NCBI GenBank assembly: GCA_965657575.1
Contig: CBFHOK010000016.1
Span: 1-24,195 of the forward strand
Direction: 5' to 3'
Length of the DNA: 24,195 bases
Source of the DNA: CAJXVY01 sp965657575
GTDB taxonomy: Bacteria; Actinomycetota; Actinomycetes; Actinomycetales; Microbacteriaceae
Program-made: the position numbers and the translations under genes
The notes under the pieces: model-generated
What the model was told of the DNA's origin: nothing
Databases searched by the model: none
The model's input: only the letters and a program-made list of their open reading frames with translations
Shown here: piece after piece, positions 8,240 through 15,899 of the stretch
How the letters are laid out: every line of letters begins with the position of its first letter
Position numbering within the stretch: the first letter of the stretch is position 1

Positions 8240-9919
8240 ATGGACGCTGTCATTGAAAAACATCCAAACAAAATTGCCGCAGTTATTGGTTTAGTGGTTT
8301 TGGGTTTTGTCTATTGGAGACTAATGCCGACACTGCCGACTGTCATGCAGGACGAGCTTGTTTACATGGTTCAAAGTCGTCACACTGACCCTGCAGATTC
8401 ACGATTTCCCAATTACTTATTCTCTTGGGTTTATAGCAGCACCCTCTGGTTCGGAACAGAGTTTTACAACTACGTGAAGTTTCTAAACTTTGTCTTTCTG
8501 GCGGGCTTTGGAACAATCATTTATCTGCTTTCCAGACATATGTTTGGGCTGTGGATTTCGCTTGCTGTTGCCCTAGCAGCGGTGGCCGGTCCAGCGTCTC
8601 TTTATGGATCGATTTTCATGCCAGAGGCGATGTATATATTTTTTGCAGGGCTAAGTTTTTATTTGGTGTTGAAGGTGCCGGCATCACCAATAAAGTCATC
8701 CTGGCCCTGGCTGCTGGCCGCAGCTCTATCGCTTTCAATTACTTCTTTGGTGAAACCGCATGCGCTTTTCCTCACTGTCGGTTTTCTGTTGTTTTTCTTG
8801 CTGTCATCCAAATGGCGGGTGGAGACATTCACTAACAGAATCATTACCGCGGTGATTTTTCTCGGAACAATAATCTCCGGCAAGCTTCTAGGTGGTTTTC
8901 TTCTCGCAGGACCTAACGGGGTAACCCTTTTTGGTGGATATGGAAATCTAGAATCCCTCATCCCTAGAATTCTCTCCCTGCTGGGGATCATTCCGGATTC
9001 GGGTTCGGATCAGCAGTCAGGTGTTGACTCGTCTGATACTGAACCGACGGCGAGCTTTCTAGAACTAACAATTCAACAGTTCGGACTTCACTTCCTTGCA
9101 ATTGGTTTTCTGTTAGCTCCAGCATGGTACGTGTTTTTTGGAACCAGATTCTCCGTAAAAAGCTCTATTGCCGAACTTGCACTTTTCACTTTAGGGACGA
9201 TGATGATTATCATCTCTGCCTTCGGTGCATACGTGACTGTTAGTGGCGATGATCACACCGACAGGGTGTTGTTGAGGTACTACGAATTCCTAATCCCCAT
9301 CGTTTATTTGGGTGCGTACCAAGTGCTGAGCAAAAAGCATCCCGAGGGCATATTTAAGTTTGTATTTTTTGGTGTGTTTCTCCTGAGTGCGATTGTTATT
9401 GCCGCCAATGGAATTGTTGAAATTGAGCTAAAGCTAGCAGATTCCTCTTACTTGCTTGGGATCTTTGACAATCTGGACATGCGCTGGTTCTACACTGTCG
9501 CGATTATTGCTGTGTTTTGGTTTATCTTGGGTGCACCCGTCAAACTTGCCCAATACACTGCAGCCATTGTTTCCGTGGCAACACTGGCTGCTGGTTTTTC
9601 AGCCCAGCAAAACCAACTTGACATCAACAGTCAGCCAATTGGAACTGATTTTGCTGGGCAATATGTTCGAGATGAGCTGTCCGACATTCCTGGTGACGAG
9701 ATATTTGTTGTCGGTTCAGATAAACAGTTGGTTGAGGCTGGCATCTTCTGGATGGATAGAGCAGGGGTAGAGTTTGAAATCTTTACGGCAGGGAGTACTT
9801 TGCCGGATAGTGAAATCCCTGAGGGTAAGAGGGTAATTGTTCAATTGCTTGGTGTCCGATTGCAAAACCCGGGCGAGGTCGAAGCGTTTGAGGAAGATTG
9901 GTTGATATCTCGGCGATGA
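8240..9919 (+). CDS. Multipass membrane protein, GT-C-like glycosyltransferase
   Basis: A 559-residue protein with roughly ten or more hydrophobic helices and a hydrophilic C-terminal part after about residue 455. The first helix (12-27) is followed by an external loop with MQDELVY (D38, E39), matching the Asp-Glu/Asp-Asp pair in the first loop of GT-C enzymes that use polyprenyl-phosphate sugars. A later loop, SGSDQQSGVDSSDTEPT, is long and acidic. I do not recognise the exact family; a mannosyl- or arabinosyltransferase-like role on the outer face of the membrane is inferred from topology and from the DPM1-like gene in the same operon. The start is ATG 8240, with AGGA eight bases upstream. 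A polymerase or another multipass protein is the main alternative. Confidence 0.72.
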   Translation: MDAVIEKHPNKIAAVIGLVVLGFVYWRLMPTLPTVMQDELVYMVQSRHTDPADSRFPNYLFSWVYSSTLWFGTEFYNYVKFLNFVFLAGFGTIIYLLSRHMFGLWISLAVALAAVAGPASLYGSIFMPEAMYIFFAGLSFYLVLKVPASPIKSSWPWLLAAALSLSITSLVKPHALFLTVGFLLFFLLSSKWRVETFTNRIITAVIFLGTIISGKLLGGFLLAGPNGVTLFGGYGNLESLIPRILSLLGIIPDSGSDQQSGVDSSDTEPTASFLELTIQQFGLHFLAIGFLLAPAWYVFFGTRFSVKSSIAELALFTLGTMMIIISAFGAYVTVSGDDHTDRVLLRYYEFLIPIVYLGAYQVLSKKHPEGIFKFVFFGVFLLSAIVIAANGIVEIELKLADSSYLLGIFDNLDMRWFYTVAIIAVFWFILGAPVKLAQYTAAIVSVATLAAGFSAQQNQLDINSQPIGTDFAGQYVRDELSDIPGDEIFVVGSDKQLVEAGIFWMDRAGVEFEIFTAGSTLPDSEIPEGKRVIVQLLGVRLQNPGEVEAFEEDWLISRR

Positions 9920-9986
9920 CGTGAGTAGCGAGGCAAAGAATCACCCCTTGCATCTAGCGCCCGCTTTAGCAAAACTACTCTGCTTC

Positions 9987-10898
9987 TTACGACTTAGGGA
10001 CCAGTGATTTCAGTTTTTCATAAACGAGATAATCAAGTCTGAAAAACTTCTCCAGCTGTTTCTGGTCGCCCTCTAATTTGCCCGCTATTCCGGCAGCGTT
10101 TACTGCTGGTCGCTGTTTTGGTTGAACCATAAACCGCTTGGAAAGGAAAGACTCCAAAGGGCCAGATAGGTCATGGTGCCCAACAAAAACTGGTGGGTTA
10201 TCGAGTATTTCTGCTACCGAGACCCAAGCCGACAGAGGTTCAGTCATTTGTCCTCCTGAATTCATTGCCAACCATCCCCTAAATCGGACTACCGGGTTCT
10301 TGCACGATATCGCTTCGTTTATGTCATTTAGGGTTGGGTAGTTTTTGATCTGCCATCGGATGACACGTTTCTGCATGCGAGTCTTATCATTCTTTTTGTC
10401 CCGTGCTATTTGCCGAAAGGAACTATCCAGTCGAGATATCGGATCCCTGATAAGAATAAACCACTCTGCGTTCTGAATATGACAGACCTTGGTGCCGTGA
10501 TGGTGGAGGGTGATTTCGTCACTCGGTACCTCCATTGCCTCAACAAGTTTGCGTAGAGAGGTGCCTCCTGTTCTTGGCACGTGCATGAAGTGGAGCGAAT
10601 CTGGACTGGGCTTAGTCTTGAGTAGCCACTTGAATATCTGGGCGCGCAGCCGCCAAAGTCCCACGTTGAGTCTGCCGCCAGTCTCTGGGCCGAGCAGGGT
10701 TGAAGCCAAAGCAACAATCCATCTCAGTCCAAATTGAAAAAAGGCGTTTAGGTTTGCAGCCATAGGTGGAAGCCACAAATAGTGTGTGAGGTCTTTGTCG
10801 TATCTCTTGTTTTGCAACTTGACCCGATTCAATTTCCGATACAGATGACCCAATCCTAATAGTGGACTCGCATTCATTAGTCGTGAGTTTTTGGACAA
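9987..10898 (-). CDS. Sulfotransferase family protein
   Basis: A protein of up to 303 residues with the two PAPS-binding signatures of cytosolic/Golgi-type sulfotransferases. The 5'-phosphosulfate loop is HVPRTGGTSLRKLVE (V107-L115), and the 3'-phosphate motif is ILIRDPISRLDSSF (R151, S155). It would move a sulfuryl group from PAPS to a sugar hydroxyl. The pattern is closest to the heparan-sulfate-sulfotransferase-like group (Sulfotransfer_2 type). About 105 residues precede the loop, more than usual, and the segment around 53-66 is hydrophobic and could contact the membrane. The start is TTG 10898 or in-frame ATG 10877; neither has a clear ribosome binding site. It lies downstream of the GT25 gene, separated by a 61-nt palindrome. 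No PAPS synthesis genes are in the window. Confidence 0.82.
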   Translation of the reverse strand: MSKNSRLMNASPLLGLGHLYRKLNRVKLQNKRYDKDLTHYLWLPPMAANLNAFFQFGLRWIVALASTLLGPETGGRLNVGLWRLRAQIFKWLLKTKPSPDSLHFMHVPRTGGTSLRKLVEAMEVPSDEITLHHHGTKVCHIQNAEWFILIRDPISRLDSSFRQIARDKKNDKTRMQKRVIRWQIKNYPTLNDINEAISCKNPVVRFRGWLAMNSGGQMTEPLSAWVSVAEILDNPPVFVGHHDLSGPLESFLSKRFMVQPKQRPAVNAAGIAGKLEGDQKQLEKFFRLDYLVYEKLKSLVPKS

Positions 10899-10960
10899 CT
10901 AGTCTGAACTCATTACAGAGGCCAAAGTAAAGGAATGGGCGCCTACAAGCCTGAATGTTC

Positions 10961-11021
10961 AACCTGCCAACACTTGTTTACAAAAAAAATCATCGAAACT
11001 TTTTTTGTTGCAAGGCAGGTT
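10961..11021. repeat. 61-nt imperfect palindrome between GT25 and sulfotransferase
   Basis: An outer perfect 8-bp pair, AACCTGCC (10961-10968) and GGCAGGTT (11014-11021), encloses AACA/TGTT and an inner pair CAAAAAAA (10981-10988) with TTTTTTTG (11000-11007), loop of 11. Transcription of the minus-strand operon would fold it into a long stem with bulges. It is not a classical rho-independent terminator, because the GC-rich part is outside and no T-tract follows it. It may be an attenuator, an RNA-processing site or a protein-binding site. Confidence 0.5.
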
Positions 11022-11045
11022 TTCCGCAGATCTTGAGTCGACTTC

Positions 11046-11861
11046 CTAATTGTTTTTTCGAGTTCGGGACCAGCCTATTCTTCTGAGTCCCCTCACACGT
11101 CGTCTTATGAAAATTCTCACGTGCCTGCCCATGATTCGCCAAATGATTACGAAGGGATTTCGGTCCTGCCGCGACAGCAACTTAATTGCTCGGAAAAGAC
11201 TTCGTATTTGTAGTGATCGATCTACGGTAGTTGCTCGCTGAATTGTGGAAGTGACCTGGCCAGCTGAGAAAAGTGGCGGGTCGCAATACAAAAAGTTTAC
11301 TTTTTCAACAGCGGCCAATGGCCAGTCCGCTACGAAATTTAGGCCATGGTAGTCCATTTCAGTTGCCATAATTTTAGCTGCTGGTTTGTTCACAAGATAT
11401 GCATAGGACCCCGAGGGAGGCAAGGAATCAGCAAAAAACCTAACGCCTCCGAAGATTCCTACATGTTTCTTCCTAAAGGGCAGATCATATGAGTGCCTTC
11501 CTAGCAGCAGTAAGACCGGGGTCTCCACCTCCATCAGTGATCTAAAGGCCTCAACATTGAAATCCCTGGTTAGAACAGCATCATCCTCGACAACCATCAA
11601 GAAACTCTCGGAGGACTTGAGAAGCCATTCGTAGCTTTTGATGTGGGCGATTGCGCAACCAATCTCACCCTTAGACAATTCTGACCTGTTAAACGCAATT
11701 GAAAAGTCGTGATTCAGCTGAACATCATCTTGGGCGTTATAAACATGACCACCTGCGGGCTCTTTCACGGAGCCAAGCAAGGAGAGGGATCTAGCAAGTT
11801 CTGGGTTTCGGTAATCGCTGTCTAAAGCGATTATGAATATCGGATGCGACTTATTTTCCAT
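11046..11861 (-). CDS. Glycosyltransferase family 25
   Basis: A 271-residue GT25-type glycosyltransferase, the family of LPS galactosyltransferases (LgtB-like) and collagen galactosyltransferases. Hallmarks are PIFIIALDSDYRNPELARSL at the N-terminus, LSKGEIGCAIAHIKSYEWLL (the GE.GC..SH-type block, with AH for SH) and the metal site MVVEDDAVL (E92-D94). The last 40 residues are strongly basic (IFIRRRVRGLRRIGWSRTRK), suggesting attachment to the membrane face. I place the start at ATG 11861 (MENKSHPIFI), where GT25 homology begins. An upstream in-frame ATG 11891 would add ten residues and has a GGAGAAG site about a dozen bases before it, so it cannot be excluded. The sugar is unknown; galactose is the commonest donor in the family. 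Confidence 0.85.
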   Translation of the reverse strand: MENKSHPIFIIALDSDYRNPELARSLSLLGSVKEPAGGHVYNAQDDVQLNHDFSIAFNRSELSKGEIGCAIAHIKSYEWLLKSSESFLMVVEDDAVLTRDFNVEAFRSLMEVETPVLLLLGRHSYDLPFRKKHVGIFGGVRFFADSLPPSGSYAYLVNKPAAKIMATEMDYHGLNFVADWPLAAVEKVNFLYCDPPLFSAGQVTSTIQRATTVDRSLQIRSLFRAIKLLSRQDRNPFVIIWRIMGRHVRIFIRRRVRGLRRIGWSRTRKNN

Positions 11862-11891
11862 GACTGCAACCCAACCCGCCGAGGCCAGCAT

Positions 11892-12127
11892 TGGTTGGCC
11901 AGAACTTCTCCACTTTAGACTATCTAACCTTGGGACATTTAGGCCCTACTGATTTTTACCAATTGGCGAATCTCCTTCTGGTAGTTGCAACTTTTTCAGC
12001 GCAGCAGTCTCCAAAGGTGTTGCCCGGTCAGGCAACTTTATGTGATCTCCGTTCCCATCGGCTCAAAACTCAGAGAACCAAAGGGTGCACTTCTGTCTAA
12101 TGAGTAGCATTTGCGGAGACATGAACC
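11892..12127. other. Divergent intergenic region, no gene recognised
   Basis: This stretch lies between the divergent GT25 and fucosyltransferase-like genes. A 6-bp inverted repeat, GTTGCC (12019-12024) and GGCAAC (12031-12036), could form a small hairpin followed by TTTA, but no upstream + gene needs terminating. An open frame of 69 codons on the + strand (11891-12100) has no ribosome binding site and no recognisable protein features. Promoters for both flanking genes should be here or close by, but I cannot place them with confidence. Confidence 0.4.
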
Positions 12128-12283
12128 ATGGCGGGTCTCAAACCTGTCGATTTAGAGGATATCCATGGACGTCCTTTGGCGTTGGATCCTAGATTCCCGC
12201 CATCTGAGGCTTCCCAAGGGGACTTAGGCAGAAACACGTTATTCTTATCTCCACGGAGGATGAAGCTCGATGGAAACATCTAA
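12128..12283 (+). CDS. Possible 51-residue small protein or leader peptide
   Basis: An ATG-initiated frame of 51 codons beginning MAGLKPVDLEDIHGRPLALD. It ends 14 bases inside the next gene (ATG 12270), which has its own GGAGG site at 12255-12259. GGAGA lies about 12 bases upstream of ATG 12128. The product is hydrophilic, without a signal peptide or cysteines, and I recognise no family. The overlap fits a leader peptide coupled to the following gene, but it could be a remnant or chance. Confidence 0.3.
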   Translation: MAGLKPVDLEDIHGRPLALDPRFPPSEASQGDLGRNTLFLSPRRMKLDGNI

Positions 12284-13121
12284 CAGACAATCTAAGAAGA
12301 CGCTAATCATCGTGCCCTGTGGTGGACTGAATGACATCCTGAACCAATTACACAGAGCCTTGAGGGTTGCAAAAAGTATGCGGCTTGTCCCCACAGTGTT
12401 TCTGGAGATGAACCAAGACTATGGCGTGGGCTTGGAGGAAATACTCGACTGCAGCTCACTTGGATTGGTTCCACGGTCTGAATTCAAGTCTCAAGAAGAC
12501 TTTCCGACCCTCGATGAGATTCAATTCTTGTCGAAATCGCAACCGAGGAAGACTCCGATAAAGACTCTCAATGGCGATTTTATTTATTTCGGTAAAGGTG
12601 GTGGAATAATTGGGTCAACCAGAATTCTTTCGAAATGTGACCTAAGTCCATCTCTAAAAGAGGAAATGAAACTGGCAGTAAGGAAAACAAACCTGCAGAC
12701 ACCAGCTATTCACCTCAGGTGCTCAGATGTTTCGCCAGAAATCGAAGCGTTGCAAAGAATTGAGAACAGGATAAAAAATGGCACGGTATATTCCGATTGT
12801 CGACACCAGGACTATTTCAGAAAGCAACTTGTTGAGGGCTATTCTGCATCCAAACATCAGTCCAGGTCCAGCATCGACCTAGTTTCGCTTTTGCTGATTT
12901 CTAGGCACGAATCAGTTGCTCTGGTGCCTTTGAAGAATCTAGAGCGCAATACGGGAATGAAGTTCTCGGGCTTTGGGCTCCTCGCTCTGACCATGCACTT
13001 GAAAAAGTTCGGCATCAGGGCATTATTCAACAGCGTGACCCGTCAGACATTGTTGGATATTCTTACACGCGACAAGAGAATGTTTCTTGGGGTCATTCTG
13101 GCCAGCGTTCAGAGAGTCTAG
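12270..13121 (+). CDS. Fucosyltransferase-like protein (divergent GT-B)
   Basis: A 283-residue protein without an obvious close family, but with motifs in the order of GDP-fucose-dependent transferases (GT11/GT23/GT65-like). A glycine-rich N-terminal loop, PCGGLNDILNQLHRALRVAK (16-35), matches the GGLGNxLxxL start of these enzymes. AIHLRCSD (H148, R150, D153) resembles the HxRxGD GDP-fucose motif with Gly replaced by Cys-Ser. A late block with D203 in SSIDLVSLLLIS, then FSGFGLLALTM (232-241), resembles the D...LS...S.FS..A pattern. With gmd and fcl in the same window, an acceptor-specific fucosyltransferase is the most economical guess. The family call rests on short motifs and needs profile-profile comparison. 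The start is ATG 12270, with GGAGG ten bases upstream. Confidence 0.6.
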   Translation: METSNRQSKKTLIIVPCGGLNDILNQLHRALRVAKSMRLVPTVFLEMNQDYGVGLEEILDCSSLGLVPRSEFKSQEDFPTLDEIQFLSKSQPRKTPIKTLNGDFIYFGKGGGIIGSTRILSKCDLSPSLKEEMKLAVRKTNLQTPAIHLRCSDVSPEIEALQRIENRIKNGTVYSDCRHQDYFRKQLVEGYSASKHQSRSSIDLVSLLLISRHESVALVPLKNLERNTGMKFSGFGLLALTMHLKKFGIRALFNSVTRQTLLDILTRDKRMFLGVILASVQRV

Positions 13122-13315
13122 TGAAAGATTCAATCTCCAACAACCCAGCTGATTGGCTCCAGGTTTTTCAAATTTGATTATTTTTGCCGCGCAAGTAAAG
13201 ACCTTTGAGAGTAATGCAACTTCTAGAAACCGCTCCCATCTGGTTGATATCGAACAGGCTGCAGTGACCATAAACCGTATATCATCTAAGCGGAAAACCA
13301 CAGAATAGAGAAATA

Positions 13316-14269
13316 TTGCTGAAGGCTTATTGGCGTAAGAACCGCAATCGTCTAGACCCAGTACTAGGTCGAATTATTCCTAAATGGGTGATGTATTTAG
13401 CCTTGATGGCTGCCTCAAATAAAAATACGTTTTCGGGTCTAGTTCGTAACCGCCTTGCTTTTGATAGAAGCGCACTGATGGTTACTTTGGTGGACAAGCA
13501 CGCCGCTCGAGATTATGCGAGGCAGAAATCTAAAAGCATCAAACTTCCCACCCTGTATCAACTGGTTGATTCGGCTGATGATCTCGATCCGGAACTGTGG
13601 CCGGAGCAATACGTAATCAAGCCGACCTTTGGAAGTGGAGCACTGATTATGGTCTCCGAATCTCAAAAGAGCGGTTTGGAGTATGAGGAAATCGATGTTC
13701 CGTTCAGCTGGTCTCGAGGTCGAATTGGGATGAATTGTGGAGATGTGGACGTCGAAGCCATAAGGCAACTTGCGCATCAATGGCTCCTCAGCGACTATGA
13801 ATATTGGAACCTCAAATACCCAGAGTGGGCCTATGGTCAAGTTCCAAAAAGAATTGTGGTCGAAGAGTTAGTTCAAAACTCGGACGGAAGCCAAGCTACC
13901 GAGATGCGTATCTACTGTTTCGGCGGGAGAGCTGAGTTGACTCGGATAACCGATACCCTCGTCAGCCGCAAGGCTTGGTCCTATGACAGACATGGAAACC
14001 TAGTCAACATTTGGACCGAGAAAATACCTGAAGTCAATGTTGGTGAAAACCCCATCCCAGCCAATTGGGAGGAGATCATGGTTGTGGCAGAGAGCGTCTC
14101 GGCCGGAATTGACTTCATCAGAGTGGATCTTTTTGCAACCGACCATGGGATTTATCTATCTGAGCTAACTCCCTATCCCAATGGCGGCACATTAGATTTT
14201 TTTCCTCGTGAGCAGAGCATGAAGATGGCCAAGTTATGGCGACAGGCTCAACAAGCAAGCCAAAAATGA
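13316..14269 (+). CDS. TupA-like ATP-grasp protein
   Basis: A 317-residue ATP-grasp-fold protein of the TupA-like group, originally named after teichuronic acid synthesis and now viewed as probable amide- or ester-forming ligases. The ATP-grasp core is visible: EQYVIKPTFGSGALIMVS (K102 in the phosphate-binding strand), RIVVEELVQNSDG, MRIYCFGGRAELTRITD and the metal-binding end ISAGIDFIRVD-type block, here SAGIDFIRVDLFATD, with LSELTPYPNGG. It would activate a carboxylate with ATP and join it to an amine or hydroxyl, for example decorating a uronic acid or linking an amino acid to the glycan. The start is TTG 13316, with only a weak AGAGAAA site. The 194-bp gap before it is long for an operon, so it may have its own promoter. 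Confidence 0.82.
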   Translation: MLKAYWRKNRNRLDPVLGRIIPKWVMYLALMAASNKNTFSGLVRNRLAFDRSALMVTLVDKHAARDYARQKSKSIKLPTLYQLVDSADDLDPELWPEQYVIKPTFGSGALIMVSESQKSGLEYEEIDVPFSWSRGRIGMNCGDVDVEAIRQLAHQWLLSDYEYWNLKYPEWAYGQVPKRIVVEELVQNSDGSQATEMRIYCFGGRAELTRITDTLVSRKAWSYDRHGNLVNIWTEKIPEVNVGENPIPANWEEIMVVAESVSAGIDFIRVDLFATDHGIYLSELTPYPNGGTLDFFPREQSMKMAKLWRQAQQASQK

Positions 14270-14358
14270 CTTCTTTTCACCTCAGCCAAATTTCGTTGGA
14301 AGGCCAAAGGGGAAGCTAAACATCAAGACGATCAGCCCGTCGGGCGCCAAGTAATTAG

Positions 14359-15315
14359 TTAGTAACCAAGATCTTGGAGGCTCCTGCCTAGGAGTTTGGA
14401 TAGTTTCTGATTGTCAATTTTGAAATGTGAGCGAATCGTGTCCCGTTGCTCTTCGGTGATTTTTACAGACACTCTCACTTTTGGAAGCATTCTCTCGGCA
14501 TTTGGGGTGAAGGCCTTGACTGAGCCTATGAGCAAACGTCCAAGTTTGGTCGCATTAAGTGCTCGGATTGTGGAGATGATGAAACTTGGAATTCTTTCAC
14601 CCCTCCAAACGCCTTCGCCAGCTCTCCTAACGTTTAGGCGTGAATTGGTTTGAAAGTTTGTTTTTGAGGACTGGACTCCCAGAAACTCTTGGATTCTTCT
14701 CGAATTGACCTCAAGCCCATCCTCGAACAAGAGGACCAGCAGGTTCTTGTCTCCGAGAGTCTCTTGCAGATCTCTTACAATCCCAAAAAATTCCAAAGAA
14801 CGGTCTTTTCTTATCAAGGCATCTTCTACAAACCGAGGATTTCTATTTCCGTACTCTGCGGCTAGGGAACCAAGATAATCAGCCTGATTCCGCAAACTTA
14901 GAATCACTTGTAATCTAACCCCATCATGGAGTTTTTCAGACAAATGCAGCAAAAACTCGTTTATCGGATGTTTTCCATTCCTCGGAACATCCACTTTTGT
15001 TCTTTTGTTGACCGGCCACTGGGCGGCCCGGGGGTGCTGGGGACTTTTCCAGGCAGATAAGGCCTCATCTGAAATCAAGATGTGATTCGATCCATCATCC
15101 ATGGCCTTCTCAACGAAGTCGCGGAGAGACTGATGATACGAATCTCCGTCAGTGAAAAGTGTCCAGGCTCCGAACAACAACTTTTTTAGCGATTGGTCAA
15201 CTTCGACACCGCCACCTTTGCCTCGATAGCTAATTCCACTAAGGGTGGGAAAGAGTGTTTCCTGCATAGTCGTAGTTGCGGTCTTGGGAAGACCAATATG
15301 TAAAGTTAGAATCAT
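14359..15315 (-). CDS. Sulfotransferase-like P-loop protein
   Basis: A 318-residue protein beginning ILTLHIGLPKTATTTMQETL. This matches the 5'-phosphosulfate loop of sulfotransferases (usual form HIGLPKTGTTSLQ, with an Ala-Thr-Thr variation here at residues 13-15). The second PAPS motif is probably in VILSLRNQADYLGSLAAEYG, where R and the following S would hold the 3'-phosphate. The C-terminal half (after about 215) is basic and less conserved. It would sulfate a sugar or polymer with PAPS. It is unlike the other sulfotransferase in this window, so the two probably have different acceptors. The start is ATG 15315 with GAGGG five or six bases upstream. It stands alone on the minus strand between two + strand blocks. 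Confidence 0.75.
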   Translation of the reverse strand: MILTLHIGLPKTATTTMQETLFPTLSGISYRGKGGGVEVDQSLKKLLFGAWTLFTDGDSYHQSLRDFVEKAMDDGSNHILISDEALSAWKSPQHPRAAQWPVNKRTKVDVPRNGKHPINEFLLHLSEKLHDGVRLQVILSLRNQADYLGSLAAEYGNRNPRFVEDALIRKDRSLEFFGIVRDLQETLGDKNLLVLLFEDGLEVNSRRIQEFLGVQSSKTNFQTNSRLNVRRAGEGVWRGERIPSFIISTIRALNATKLGRLLIGSVKAFTPNAERMLPKVRVSVKITEEQRDTIRSHFKIDNQKLSKLLGRSLQDLGY

Positions 15316-15572
15316 TTTGCCCTCGAGGCAAAAGGCTACTTCATAAAAGTTGGGTATGAGTAGAGAGGCCGAGGAAACTGCTCTGCATTGATTCAGGTAG
15401 CGCCCAAGAGTATCTTCAAATCGTCTTGATGGGGGTCAAACTGGGTGATTTGTTGACGTAGGCTGGAGGAACGCACAAAGCTTTGACCCCGAGCAAGTTC
15501 TCTGCGGGTCAATCTTTGTGCTTTGCACGGCCACTAGCAGTTATCAACACTTAGAACAAAGGGAAGGGTGAC
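15316..15572. other. Divergent region ahead of PqqD-like operon
   Basis: A 257-bp interval between the sulfotransferase (minus) and the PqqD-like gene (plus). I searched it for a short peptide gene because RiPP-type operons often start with one. The only ATG frames found on the + strand encode 10-11 residues (for example MGVKLGDLLT from the ATG in 15428-15440). No clear -35/-10 pair was found. The ribosome binding site GGGAAGGG at 15561-15568 serves GTG 15573. Confidence 0.45.
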
Positions 15573-15899
15573 GTGATTAGGATTCCTGAAAATATTATTT
15601 ATGACTCAGTAGGCTCTGATGCTGTCGTGATTAATCTGGTGACAGGGGCTTACTACGCTCTAACAGAGGCGGGTAAGGAGTGTTGGGATCAGGTTGCTTC
15701 TGGAGCTCAAGTCTCAAAACAGGACGTGTTGAAAGTTCTTGTTGATGAAGGTCTAATTGAAACGAGTGAAGCGGGACAGTCCCCAGGGACAAACGCAGAC
15801 AAAAACATGGCATTTGAGCGATTCACTGACCTCGAAGAAATGCTTACGGCTGATCCAGTTCACGATGTTGACGAGCGTGGATGGCCCAGAACGAAGTAG
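15573..15899 (+). CDS. PqqD-like (RRE) protein with conserved-looking acidic tail
   Basis: A 108-residue protein whose first 65 residues form a PqqD-like domain (IRIPENIIYDSVGSDAVVIN, then TGAYYALTEAGKECWDQVAS, then DVLKVLVDEGLIET). In peptide-modification systems this winged-helix fold is the RiPP recognition element that binds a precursor leader. A hydrophilic linker (about 66-80) leads to a separate tail, FTDLEEMLTADPVHDV (84-99) then DERGWPRTK, rich in acidic residues and ending in a Gly-Trp-Pro motif not part of PqqD itself. It opens a five-gene operon. The start is GTG 15573, with GGGAAGGG ideally placed. It should be a small cytoplasmic chaperone or adaptor for the kinase-like protein that follows; the role is inferred from the family. 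Confidence 0.8.
   Translation: MIRIPENIIYDSVGSDAVVINLVTGAYYALTEAGKECWDQVASGAQVSKQDVLKVLVDEGLIETSEAGQSPGTNADKNMAFERFTDLEEMLTADPVHDVDERGWPRTK

Noticed and set aside
12019..12036. GTTGCC/GGCAAC hairpin as rho-independent terminator
   Set aside because: Stem is only 6 bp, the run of T after it is three bases, and no + strand gene ends before it.
11891..12100. 69-codon + strand frame (starts MVGQNF)
   Set aside because: No ribosome binding site, no recognisable motif, and it starts inside the 5' end of the GT25 frame; probably chance.
13023..13301. 92-codon minus-strand frame overlapping the fucosyltransferase-like 3' end
   Set aside because: Mostly antisense to a supported gene, with Cys-rich composition and no family features.
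14335..14345. GCCC-GTC-GGGC hairpin as terminator between convergent genes
   Set aside because: Four-bp stem without a T-tract on either strand.
15428..15458. Precursor peptide gene ahead of the PqqD-like operon
   Set aside because: The ATG frames here are only 10-11 codons, without leader- or core-like features.
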